From Porphyra umbilicalis (Eukaryota; Rhodophyta; Bangiophyceae; Bangiales; Bangiaceae): 24,039 bases of DNA. Positions 1 through 9,154 of the stretch are shown here, one piece after another. Below the pieces are notes generated by a model. It did not search any database. It worked only from the letters and a program-made list of their open reading frames with translations, and was not told the origin of the DNA. How positions within the stretch are numbered: position 1 is the first letter of the stretch; each line of letters opens with the position of its first letter. The stretch spans positions 1 to 24,039 of the forward strand of contig KV919316.1 in assembly GCA_002049455.2 (NCBI GenBank). Reading direction: 5' to 3'. Position numbers and translations under genes: made by a program.

Positions 1-515
1 TTGGCCAGCAGTATTGAAGGTTGATCTGAAAGGGTCCCAAATGGGCCCCCAGTACGATATTTACCGAGATTTGTCGCGTACTGGACCCCTGTTCTCCACA
101 GTGTTCTTCCAAATGGGTAAGGTCCCATATTCGCATTTTAGATCCCCAGTACGATCTGACACTGCTCAAAGTCGTGTCTGGGAGCCATGTGCGCACCTTG
201 CGCACACCCCAGTAGGCATTCTGGAGGCACCCAGAGGCACCCGGAGGCCCCCAGAGGCACCCTGCAGGACGTCCTATGGGATTTACCGAGGAGTTACGTG
301 ACACCCTCTTGCGGCGATTCGTGGCCGCGCGGCAAAACGACTACGCATCGCACGCGGGAGCTCTGTCGTATGGGGCAGCAGTGGCGCCACGTTATTCCGC
401 ACGGATAGAGAACGTGGTAGTGAAGCGTACGTTTTACATTGCGCTCTCACGCCTCCCGGGGGAGAGAGACCTGGTGGGAAGCGGCCGTATGGGCCTGATA
501 GTCCCATCTGACTGC

Positions 516-604
516 TCGCCCACCCCGCCCCGCCCCTCCCGCCCGTCCCGCCGACCCCGCCCTGCCCCTCCCGCCCGTCTCGCCCACCCCGCCTCGCCCC
601 TCCC
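516..604. repeat. GC-rich tandem repeat, about 31 bp x 3
   Basis: Three imperfect units of about 27-32 bp (516-545, 546-577, 578-604) built on cgcccaccccgccccgcccc-type sequence with small substitutions. The repeat explains the open frames seen here in several registers. Confidence 0.7.
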
Positions 605-1040
605 ACAAAAGTCGGGCACCTGAAGAAGTATACACGACGACCACCGTAAGCAGGAGAAGCGCAAGAAAGAAAACAAACACACAGACGAAAGCACAAGCAA
701 GAGTAAACAGCGAACACATCACCCCAAGTTAGACTCGGCCCCCACAGCGAAAAGAAGCAGGTCTGTACGCCCCCCCACTCCTGTGCCCGACCTGCGCAAC
801 GCAGCGGTAGTCGCGGCAGACAGACGCCGATCAGGCATCGCGCGCTCCCGATGGATAGAGCCGAAACAGCCCCGCCGTCGACACTCTCCGCACTGGCGCC
901 ATCTCCCCCCGCTTCGACCACCACGCACCCTCCACCACTCGTCCAAGTCCGTGCGCAAGTCGCGCCGCCACCGCCTTTGCCACCATTCACATCACCTTCA
1001 TGGATACCCACAGCACGGGACAGGAAAGGGGAAATATGGG

Positions 1041-1110
1041 CAGTACGGGGCAGTACGGGGCAGTACGGGGCAATACGGGGCAGTACGGGGCAATACGGGG
1101 CAGTAATGGG
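1041..1110. repeat. 10-bp minisatellite, 7 units
   Basis: Seven head-to-tail units of cagtacgggg. Units 4 and 6 carry caatacgggg and the last is cagtaatggg. Ten is not a multiple of three, so the array is not under simple coding constraint. Confidence 0.9.
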
Positions 1111-1238
1111 CAGAAGGGAGAAGCACGGGACAGCACCACAAAGAAAAAGCGAGCAGTTTTTCCACACGAGGACGCAGAAAGACGTCCTACGTGTAAAAAC
1201 GGCAAGCACCCTCCAACAGCACTCCAGGTCGTCAACGC

Positions 1239-1936
1239 ATGCACGGCAAGAGATCAAAAGGGCGCTATGGTATACACAACACGACAACATACGCGTGTGT
1301 AAAGTTGAAAGTGATGCTCCAGGTGCACTTCGTGGCGGGAGGGCGGGCTGATCCGGCCACCGTAGAGGCAGTGCGGGCCGATCTGCGATCGCCAGACTTG
1401 GGTGCGCTCGGCTCACAGGATGTGCTGCTGCCAGGCACCCACTCTGAGTAAGAAAGGGCCGTGTGGGAAGGGTCAGGAGGACCCAGCCGTTGGGAACGGG
1501 ACAGACGGTGGGCGGGGGGGTGGACCGGAGCGGGTGGGGGTCCCTGAGGGGCGCGTGATGAGGCAAGGTGGTACTGGTCACGAGACGACCACTTGCGCTA
1601 CACAAACGGACGATAGACCAATACGAGGTGGTGGAAGGGATCCTCGTCCAAGCAAGGCCCTCGTTTAAGATTTGCCCGGCCACGAAGGCCCCCTGCCAGA
1701 CGTGCTGCCGGCCCCTCACTTGTGGTACGCTCGGCCAAGCGGTTTCTGTTCAGAGGTTGTTCGGCTCCCGTGGCACGAGCCAGAGGAAGGCGGTTGTCAG
1801 AGGTGCAGCCCTGGCGTTCGTCTCCACCACACAGACTGGACAATACCTAGGAAGCCTTCCTCGCCGCCGACGAGGCGCCATCGCAGTACAGTACCAGTCA
1901 TTGCGCGTCAATAGATCTCAGCCTGCCACATGCTGA
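1239..1936 (+). other. Possible exon pair, Cys-rich, weak
   Basis: One open segment (1239-1447) ends at a strong-looking donor, GTAAGA at 1448. A second open segment (about 1568-1936, 122 codons to a stop) encodes a Cys cluster of the form C-x6-C-x2-C-C-x4-C. A frame-compatible intron 1448-1584 can be drawn, but its acceptor (cacgag) is poor. Composition is more protein-like than neighbouring shadows. I do not recognise the product, and open frames of this length are expected now and then by chance. Confidence 0.18.
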
Positions 1937-2532
1937 CCGAGATGAGCTATACTCAGGTGACTCCTGACCGGTAAGGGCCCTCACAGTGCCCCAAAATGAG
2001 GATCACGGTGCCTGCGCGGGGCCGACTACGTTTCAGTGCTTGGCGGTACGTGACATGGGCGCGGCTTAGCGGTTGCGGGCCACAGGATCTGTGTCCTCGT
2101 TGCGAGGTGTGACCAACCGGTCACACCATCGAGGATCAATAAGGGCCACTTACGTTCTAGATAGTCGAGCCCCCCAGAATCCAGCGATCAGCGAACGCAG
2201 TTGATCTGTGACCAGTCCGCTGTTGGAGGCATTGAATCGTCCGAAGAGCAGCAATTATCCCTCAAGCCGACCGACTTGTAGCCCGCTTTTTGGGAGGCTA
2301 CATCATGCAGCTTCCCTCCGCGGCGTCGTAGATTGATGAGGGCTCCGCTTGTAGCCCACGTTCCCTCGTGGCCAGCACAGGGCCGTCTGGGCCAGCAACA
2401 ATTTCAGATCAGGGGTACAAATTTCGGCCCGCAGCACGCCCGCAGCACGCGCACACGCCTAGTTAAGCCTGCTCTTCTGGGTCTGAGCATTACACGGTCG
2501 TTTCGAAAGCTCCAGAGCGACGTGTTACAAAT

Positions 2533-2690
2533 CCAGTGGTCCGTAGAAAATTTGGTCGCGACCCAATTTTCGGAGGCCTCCGTAGCCTCTGCGAGAGCAT
2601 CTTCTGACGCCAGTGGATCCGAAGACGTGAGTCGTGCAAGCGACGGGTCGCGACCCAATTTTCGGAGGCCTGTGCAGGCTCTGTGAGAGG
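2533..2690. repeat. Degenerate direct repeat, two copies
   Basis: A 26-bp core starting ggtcgcgacccaattttc occurs identically at 2554-2579 and 2646-2671. Both copies are followed by related gcctnngtagcctctgngagag-type sequence and preceded by ccagtgg (2533 and 2610). Copy two carries about 15 extra bases, so this is an old tandem duplication. Confidence 0.75.
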
Positions 2691-2692
2691 GC

Positions 2693-2748
2693 CTGTTGAT
2701 CCAAATGGATCAGCAGCGGTCAAAAACGTGATCCGGGGCGGATCACGT
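2693..2748. other. Two adjacent hairpins sharing a GGATCA core
   Basis: The first hairpin pairs 2693-2702 with 2707-2716 around an AAAT loop, with one T-G wobble. The second pairs 2726-2735 perfectly with 2739-2748 (acgtgatccg / cggatcacgt) around a GGG loop. Both stems contain tgatcc/ggatca. Function is unknown; a protein-binding palindrome or a small transposon remnant are both possible. Confidence 0.55.
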
Positions 2749-4046
2749 CTTGCTCGTGCTTCGTCGATCCTGTTGCCTGCAGGCACTTGCACGACGCCTT
2801 TGTCATCACCGTGCGGTTGCTGTCTTTCTGTGGGGGGACACAATATGGCGGAAGCTGATGAAGGCCACACGTAAGTTAGGTCTGGGTGTGTTGCGAGTGC
2901 AGTAGGGCGCAATACAGGTGGGGAAGGGGTGGTGGGAAAAGACATCCTCGATAAATGTCATCATGAGAAAAACGTACTCACCCCTCCCCCCTCCGCCACG
3001 GCCGCACATGTCCACTGAAATGGCCCCCCGAAGCGCCTGCCCCCTTCGTTCTCTTCTGGTATCATGTGACTCGAAACAGGGCGAGGGCCGCAGACATCCT
3101 TCAGGCTTTCCCATTCAAAGTATGGGCCTACCAGTGTGTCGAGTGCATCCGGTTCTTTCTCAAACCAACGGCAGAGATGGGGACCTGGCAGGAGTGGGCA
3201 AGAGCCCAGCCTCTGGCATCTCCCCCTGCTGTCGCGGCCTGTCTGCCCGTGGTTCAGTGTCGGCGGGCGGTCCAGGCCAGTGCCGCGGGCGTCGCCACGA
3301 CTCCCACGGGTCTGTGCGACCCGTGTTACGGCCGGCTCAAACGTGCGCGGTCATAGCGACGACTGTAGGTGTCAGTTTGGGGCGCTTGTGCGGAAAAATG
3401 GCAGCTACGGGGTGCCTCTAGAGTATTCTGGAGACGGAGTAGCAAAAACGCTGGCGAGAGAGAAGATAGGCCACGAGCTCTACCTGGTGAGCTTTTCTGC
3501 CTATAACGGGCCGGCATGTGGGTAGGAAGTGGTCGAGGCCTATTTTTTCCGGCAGAATCGTGTTCTGCACACCCTGTTTGAGTGGGCTGGTATAGGGGGA
3601 GCTCCCAGTCTTGCTTCTCTCGGGAGCCGGCGACTCCCCCTTACGCCTGAGAAGGGGTCAGGTGGAGCCTGTCCGACGTTCCTTGCTTCTGGCACCAGGT
3701 CATTGTCCACGTTGCATTCTGCGTGGGAAAGTGGAAGCCTGATCTGACACTTACCCTTTCGGCCAATGAGCTGTCCCATTTGAAGCACCAGCCAACCCGG
3801 TGCGACAACCCTGTTGAAAACCCAGAAGAGCAGGTACACTGGCCCTTAACTAGGCGTGCGCAGCACGCCGAGCACACCCCCAGTAGAGTGGTACATTTTC
3901 GCGACGATGTCGCATACAGCAACGCAAATACAGTCGAAGTAGCCAATCATCCTGCACAGATCGAACACTTCTCAATTCACGCGACAAATCACCGCTTCTT
4001 GGTGGGGCGTCGTCGCAGGAAGCTTACTGCAGGAGATTTCATGGCC

Positions 4047-4055
4047 ATTGGTACT
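4047..4055. repeat. Target-site duplication, left copy
   Basis: attggtact, identical to 5045-5053. The pair flanks the inverted-repeat element 4056-5044. Nine bases is the length typical of Mutator-like (MULE) insertions; counted as eight it would also fit hAT. Confidence 0.75.
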
Positions 4056-5044
4056 AAACTTTAGGGTTGTGCAACACGCCCGGGGCGTGCTAAATTGCAC
4101 GCCTGGGGCGTGCAATTTCACGTGTTTTTCGGCGTGTCACGCCCTGCACGCCCAGAATTTTAGGGGCGTGATTGGGGCGTGCTTGAAAATAAAGTACATA
4201 ATTTCAAATGCGCTCTTGGTGCGCCAGTCCACCGAATTTTTTCGGTGCAGTTCCGTGCCACCTTCGTTACTTTTTCAGGGCGCGGAGTCTTACTGCTCCG
4301 TCGAGCGTCCGCAAACAAGGTGCTCGACGCTATGAGACGTGGGGACAATTTTTCCGTCGTGTGCCCACAAACAAGGTGCTCGACGCCATGATGCGCGGGC
4401 GCCATCTGTGCGGGATGGGCACAGCAACGGCCACCTGCTGTCATCAGCCAGGGAAGACGCAGAGGGGCTCCTCGACACGGGCGCCAATGAGGACGTTGAA
4501 TGCGACGCATCGCGCGCCAGCCACGATCAGGCCGACGGCAGTGATGGAGGGGGCGCCGGCGGCGAGCTACGCGCCTTCTGAACGAGGAGGTCACCCGATG
4601 CGCCACGGCTGGCGCCGTCGTCCCTTGACAGGACGTTGGTCGTCCCGGCGACGAGGACGCCCCCGCGGTCATGACCGAGAATGATTTGATGACCATCTGC
4701 TCTGGCTTTGTGCGCGGTGAGATGGGTGGGACTGCGGGCGGTGGGGCAGCCGGTGGAGTCCAGGCGAGCCGACGTCCCGTGATGCTGCAATGCATCTTTG
4801 ACGCAGAGTGGCAGAGGCCAAGAGAGTGTATCGCGTGTTTTCTGGCATTTTTGTGGTCCTTTGAAGCATCCAAATTGCACGAATATTGGGTACTTTGAAT
4901 CGCCTATCAAGTAAGTGTCAAACCATGGGGGCTACATTAAGGGCGTGAAGAGGGGCGTGCCAATGTTGGGGGCGTGCAGAAGGGCGTGATTAGGCGTGCA
5001 TCGCCCACCCCGCCACCCAGAAAGGGGCGTGATGCACAACCCTA
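4056..5044. mobile_element. Non-autonomous inverted-repeat DNA transposon (0.99 kb)
   Basis: Near-terminal inverted repeats are tagggttgtgcaacacgcc at 4062-4080 and its complement at 5026-5044 (18 of 19 matching). Nine-base direct repeats lie outside. Both subterminal zones are packed with GGCGTG/CACGCC motifs, about nine within 4074-4181 and six within 4942-5032, as expected of transposase-binding arrays in hAT or MULE elements. Six bases (aaactt) lie between the left direct repeat and the left inverted repeat and have no counterpart on the right. The interior (4190-4900) has no recognisable transposase; a minus-strand open frame 4160-4873 has unremarkable composition. The element must be mobilised in trans, if it is active at all. 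Confidence 0.75.
4312..4391. repeat. Internal direct repeat of the 0.99-kb element
   Basis: caaacaaggtgctcgacgc at 4312-4330 recurs at 4368-4386, followed by tatga and catga respectively. The repeat extends 24 bp with one mismatch and the copies are offset by 56 bp. It lies in the element interior and may be a further protein-binding site or a replication-slippage duplication. Confidence 0.8.
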
Positions 5045-5053
5045 ATTGGTACT
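5045..5053. repeat. Target-site duplication, right copy
   Basis: attggtact, identical to 4047-4055. The bases after it (from 5054) continue the reading frame that ends at 4055 on the other side of the element. Confidence 0.75.
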
Positions 5054-5224
5054 GCTCGTCCGCCCCAGAAACGAGGCATGTCGTTGAAGGACCACATTGT
5101 GGCTATTCACAAAAACAGGAGGCTCCCGCAAGTGCTCAAACTGCCTTTTGCTCCAACGCCAGTTAAAAAAAGGATCACAGCGCAAGGGGTCCTCTCCGTT
5201 CCGTCCGGCCGGGCCCCTTCGTGA

Positions 5225-5582
5225 CGCCCGTGGTGGATTATTCTACGGGGGGTTACCGCGGAGGTCCCCCTCAGCGCCCTTATGCTGGGTCGGTCCACCT
5301 CCACCCCCGGTGACCCGGCTGGAAGGCGACCAATTCCATCTTGCCATCGCTCCAACGGCCCTGGTCTTGAGTCGTCTGGCGGCATGGCGGGCGGGACGGC
5401 GGGTGCCTCGGCCACTGCCACCGTCGATCGAGCGGTGGGCCACGGCGCGCCCAGCGGTCGTCCTCACCCAGCCCCAGCGTGGCACACAGCGTTTGCTGTT
5501 TGTTGGGCGGACAGGTGGCCGAGCCCGTCTTGCTGCCGGGGACAGGCAGGGTATCGGCGACTGTGGGTGGGCCTCTGGAGCG
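5225..5582. other. GC-rich interval, no supported gene
   Basis: A 345-codon open frame runs 5097-6134 on the plus strand. It crosses the two copies of the 5583-6160 duplication in different frames and shows no domain, so I do not call it a gene. Confidence 0.4.
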
Positions 5583-6160
5583 GCCCACTCTCATCTTGCA
5601 AAATACAGGCATGCACGATACAGAGAGGGCCTCTATTCTGACACGACTGCGTCGGCCAATGAGCCGCTCGCGACCGGCAGCCTCGGCAAAGGCCCTCACA
5701 CAGCGCATACCGGCCATACTTTGCGGTTGTGGCCTGACGGAAACAGGCAACGCACCGCAGCGGAGGGAAAAGCCATGGTGCCAGCACCACGCGGCTGGGC
5801 CATCTGTTCGATGAGTGGGCCACCCATGTGCTGGATGATCCAGCCTGGACGGGATCCACCGTGGGCCGTCGGCTTGGAGATCAAGGCATCAAGGGTGGCC
5901 CACTATCTTCTTCTAAAAATACAGACACGCACAATATGTACAGAGAGGGCCTCCATTCTGACACGACTGCGTCGGCCAATGAGCCACTCGCGACCGGCAG
6001 CCTCGGCAAAGGCCCTCACACAGCGCATACCGGTCATGCTTTGCGGTTGTGGCCTGACGGAAACAGGCAACGCACCGCAGCGGAGGGAAAAGCCATGGTG
6101 CCAGCACCACGCGGCTGGGCCATCTGTTCGATGAGCGGACCACCATGTGCTGGATGATCC
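5583..6160. repeat. Direct duplication, about 260 bp, offset about 315-319
   Basis: Copy A is 5583-5841 and copy B 5898-6160. Both start at gcccact and end at gtgctggatgatcc, with scattered substitutions and small indels. The spacer after copy A (5842-5897) continues with agcctggacgggatccaccg. Copy B stops abruptly at gatgatcc, and its expected continuation reappears at 9000, past the 6161-8999 insertion. Indels between copies shift the reading frame, so the duplicated unit is unlikely to be coding. Confidence 0.9.
6154..6160. repeat. Target-site duplication, left copy
   Basis: atgatcc, identical to 9000-9006, directly abutting the terminal inverted repeat that starts at 6161. It is part of copy B of the 5.6-6.2 kb duplication. 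Confidence 0.75.
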
Positions 6161-6490
6161 CAAGTGAGGTAATACCAGCCTTGGCTGCTGAGATTCAAAA
6201 GCCAAGGCTCAAAAGCCAACCCCCCCCCCCCGTGCATGCGTGCAGGTGCGCGTTCCGCAGCCCTTACAGACAGAGTGCTGACAGAAGCGGCGCAGCGTGA
6301 TGGACTGCTATCCGTCCACCATGAGGACTTTAACTCCCTGTACTGCCGGTGAGATGAGCGCCCATATAGACGCTTTGCTGTTTTCCTTTCGACGTTCTCA
6401 TAGCGACATCTCCGTTCATGTGCGTGTTCGTGGGCGAGAAGAATTCGCCCTTCTGGCCCCGTTCCCCCGCGGCTGCCCGCAGCCGCGGGG

Positions 6491-7060
6491 GCCGCCCCGC
6501 GGCTGCCCGCCGCCCCGCGGCTGCCCGCCGCCCCGCGGCTGCCCGCCGCCCCGCGGCTGCCCGCCGCCCCGCGGCTGCCCGCCGCCCCGCGGCTGCCCGC
6601 CGCCCCGCGGGTGCCCGCCGCCCCGCGGCTGCCCGCCGCCCCGCGGCTGCCCGCCGCCCCGCGGCTGCCCGCCGCCCCGCGGCTGCCCGCCGCCCCGCCG
6701 CTGGCTGCTGCCCCGCCGCTGCCCGCCGCCGGCCGCGCCGCCGCTCCCCTCCCCCCCGCCGCTGCCCGCCGCCCCGCCGCTGCCCGCCACTCCGCGGCTG
6801 CCCGCCGCTCCGCCGCTCCCCGCCCACCTGCCGCTGCTCGCCGCCCCGCCGCTGCCCGCTGCCCCGCGGCTGCCCGCAGCCGGCCGCCCCACGGCTGCCC
6901 GCCGCCCCACGGCTGCCCGCCGCCCCTCGGCTGCCCGCCGCCCGGCTGCTCCCCTCCCCCCCGCCGCTGGCCGCCGCCCCGCCGCTGGCCGCCGCCCCGC
7001 CGCTTCCCGCCGCCCCGCCGCTCCCCGCCTTCCCACCGCTCCCCGCCCCCTCGCTGCCCT
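6491..7060. repeat. 18-bp GC minisatellite
   Basis: Eleven head-to-tail units of GCCGCCCCGCGGCTGCCC occupy 6491-6688 (one base differs in unit 7, 6599-6616). Degenerate relatives built on ccgccgctgcccgccgcc extend to about 7060. The unit contains no stop codon in any of the six frames, so the array generates overlapping long open frames (6-residue periodic Pro/Ala/Arg/Gly) on both strands that should not be read as proteins. Confidence 0.95.
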
Positions 7061-8099
7061 CGCGGGCGGCCGGCGGCGGCCGGAGGCGGCACCTCTTTTG
7101 GGGGGTGGTTGGCGACGGTGGCGACCGGCGGCCGCTGCTGGCGGGAGGAGCGGCCGGAGGGGAGGGAAATCGGGCACAGCGGTTGGCGTCAGGGTGGGCG
7201 GTCGTCCAGGGGGCTGAACGGCCTCGGTGCCTGGGGACGGCCATTGCTGGGGTGGGCGGGCGGTCGGTGAGGGAGGCGGCTGGTGGCCGGCGGTGGGGGT
7301 GGTCAGTGGAGGGGGTGGCTGGCGGCGGGGGTGGCCGGCGGCGGGGGTCGTCGGCGGTGGGGTCGATTGGATGCGTGTCTGGGGGACACATAGCGACTTC
7401 CAGGTATAACACAGAGTTGTCTGGCTGCGTGCTACCTCTATGGGCGACTCGTAGGCACGAAACTGGGGTTCTGACTTGTATGGAGGCACACTACGCTCAG
7501 TGGGCATTCTACGACCGTGCTGGTGTGGGTTTTTAGGGTCCGTTAAGAGTACATGATGTAGCAAAGCCAACGCACACAGAAAGTTGGCCAGCAGATAGGC
7601 AGGGCACCGTGGGGAGTCATCGACATATCGGGTCCCTGTGAAGTTGAAGGGGCGAAAATCGTAGGAAGGAAGCGTCTGTACGCTTAGTGACTCGCTTTTT
7701 CGTTCCCAGGACCCTTCAAAGCACCGCGTATAAGTCTCTTTAGAAAAATGGTGTTTTGGTCAAGTTCCGCCTGGACATGTCGTTCGCTCCTCCCTCTTGC
7801 ACCGGATGGAAGCATGGAACATGGCGATGACCAGACTATACGGACCCCGACCAAAGCTGCACAAAATAGGTACAGGGTACTGTAGGAGATGTGCTGTGCT
7901 GTTTTTTTCGCAAGAAAACATGCAGAACTGCTGTAGGCAGCAAGAGAAGCGCAGAGCGCATCCCACTGGATTAAACAGTGTCAGAGAAAACACGTCATCC
8001 ACTGGACAGAGCAGTGTCTGTGCCGATCTGCCGACTCGACGGTATCTGAGACACTGTCAGAGGGTGGCCATTCACACTGCGAGGTGGTATGATTATATC

Positions 8100-8545
8100 T
8101 CTACCCTCGACTGCTGTTTTCCTCCACTGCCGCTGCCTCCCCCCACTGCCGCTGCTTTCTCCCAGTGCATCAGCCTCCCTCCACCGCCGCTGCCTCCCTC
8201 CACCGCCGCTGCCTCCCCACATCGCTGCTGCGCTCCCCCATCCCCGTTGCGTCCCCCGATTCCTGCGGCCTTCCCCCTTTCCTACTGCGTCCCCTCTTCG
8301 CTGCTTCCCTTCGTCACAGGTTCTGGCCCTCCCTACCAGGGCTCCGACCCCCACAACTGATACCCATTCCTCCCACTGGTGCTGCCCTCCCCTTCACTGG
8401 TGCTACGCCCCCTCCATCCGTGCTACCCCCCCTCCTACCCGAGCTGCCCCCCCCCCCCCACTGGTACTGCCCACCCCGACCGGTGCTGCCCCCCTCCCAC
8501 CCGAGCTGCCCCCCCCCCACTGGTACTGCCCACCCCCACCGGTCG
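8100..8545. repeat. Pyrimidine-rich imperfect repeats
   Basis: Short units of the type ccaccgccgctgcctccct repeat around 8135-8220. A unit of about 60 bp (cccgagctg, C-run, actggtactgcccacc) occurs twice between about 8435 and 8543. C-runs of 13 and about 11 bases lie inside. No frame looks like protein. Confidence 0.75.
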
Positions 8546-8999
8546 GCGCAGCCACAGAGGCGACCGTAGTCACGGAATGGTGTGGCAAGGACACCTGGGT
8601 CAGGAACGGGAGGGAGGCGGCAGCCCCCATCAGCGGCGGTGGTCGCCCACCCCTGGAAGGGACGACGAGCAACGACAGCAGCGCCCGGCGGCGGTGGTGG
8701 TGGCTCTCGCATGTGTGGGGCGGCGAGCGGCGGCGGTCGTGCATGACCGGCATGCATGGCGCGGCAGCGTCGATGGCCCATCCCTGTCAAATGCCCAGCC
8801 CAACGGAATCAACGGCTGCGTATCGAGTAAAATGATATTGGCCCCGTTTCAAAGTAGCGAAATCTCAGGTGATAGTAAGTCTCCATGAAATACAGTACAG
8901 GATTTATTATCCATTCGCATCCCCCATTCCACCCTCCCAAACGCCAACCCTCCTTGGCGGCAAATCGCCGCTGAGCCAAGGCTGGCTTTATCTCGCCTC

Positions 9000-9051
9000 A
9001 TGATCCAGCCTGGACGGGATCCACCGTGCATCGTCGGCATGGAGATCAAGG
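9000..9051. repeat. Continuation of interrupted repeat copy B
   Basis: Matches 5835-5886 at 48 of 52 positions in the same orientation. It begins with the right target-site duplication (9000-9006). It is the far side of the site into which the 2.84-kb element inserted. Confidence 0.85.
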
Positions 9052-9052
9052 T

Positions 9053-9128
9053 CCAACGACTCTCAACGACTCCCCAACGACTCGCCAACAACTGCCCAAC
9101 GACTCCGCAACGACTCTCCAACGACTCA
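9053..9128. repeat. 11-12 bp tandem repeat, 7 units
   Basis: Seven imperfect units of caacgactc plus two to three variable bases, with one unit caacaactg. It sits directly after the repeat-B remnant and before the 62-bp inverted-repeat element. Confidence 0.85.
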
Positions 9129-9154
9129 GGGTGGGGTCCAATCAGCGACAGCTG

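Larger units (their letters stand above)
1..2844. other. Gene-poor repeat-bearing region
   Basis: No protein with recognisable domains is visible on either strand. The longest open frame (minus strand, about 283-1719) runs through GC-rich tandem repeats and lacks natural protein composition. Base composition is mixed and clearly less GC-rich than 13-18 kb. Tandem repeats, two hairpins and one possible exon cluster inside it are listed separately. Confidence 0.5.
2845..5224 (+). pseudogene. Candidate spliced Cys-rich protein gene, split by a transposable element
   Basis: No family recognised. Seen: an ATG at 2845 (caatATGG) followed after 26 nt by a GTAAGT donor at 2871. A frame-compatible acceptor (gaaacag) ends at 3079. 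Exon 2 (3080-3322) encodes Cys pairs at predicted residues 28/31, 63/69 and 88/91, which suggests metal binding. A possible 46-nt intron (3323-3368) keeps the third pair. Exon 3 (3369-3486) ends at a GTGAGC donor, with acceptor ggcaccag ending at 3698. Exon 4 (3699-4055) is open until the inserted element at 4056-5044; beyond it 5054-5224 continues in the same frame to TGA. The model gives 304 residues, with a basic C-terminal part. Codon use is much less GC-biased than in the genes right of 13 kb. The splice model is inference; the intron at 3323 is the weakest part. The alternative is chance open segments in decayed transposon DNA. Confidence 0.35.
6161..8999. mobile_element. 2.84-kb inverted-repeat insertion carrying minisatellite DNA
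   Basis: Termini 6161-6186 and 8974-8999 are inverted repeats, matching at 20 of 26 positions with a perfect inner block ccagccttggct. Each terminus also folds into its own hairpin (ccttggc, 15-16 nt loop, gccaagg). Seven-base direct repeats (atgatcc) flank it exactly. The empty site can be read from copy A at 5835-5886: left flank plus 9007-9051 recreates it (48 of 52 bases over 9000-9051). Inside are a 12-C run (6220-6231), the 18-bp minisatellite, a G/C-rich stretch to 7380, a normal-composition segment (7400-8090) and pyrimidine-rich repeats (8100-8545). No transposase is recognisable. Superfamily is uncertain; an hAT-like element with an 8-bp site and one changed base would fit. Confidence 0.75.

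Noticed and set aside
1041..1110. CRISPR-like regular repeat
   Set aside because: The 10-bp units are directly adjacent with no spacers; this is a minisatellite.
283..1719. 478-codon minus-strand open frame
   Set aside because: It runs through two tandem repeats, has low-complexity and Cys/Ser/Arg-skewed composition, and shows no motif or supporting start context.
4160..4873. 237-codon minus-strand frame inside the 0.99-kb element as a transposase
   Set aside because: No DDE, BED or hAT-dimerisation features are visible, and its composition tracks the internal direct repeat.
5097..6134. 345-codon plus-strand open frame
   Set aside because: The two copies of the duplicated segment inside it are read in different frames, so the frame is not preserved by selection.
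6034..7570. Overlapping 300-380-codon open frames on both strands
   Set aside because: They are produced by the stop-free 18-bp minisatellite and GC bias; the translations are 6-residue periodic Pro/Ala/Arg/Gly with no domain.
7797..8360. 187-codon plus-strand frame inside the 2.84-kb element
   Set aside because: The first 100 residues have acceptable composition but no motif, and the rest reads pyrimidine repeats as Pro/Leu. It is not enough for a gene call.
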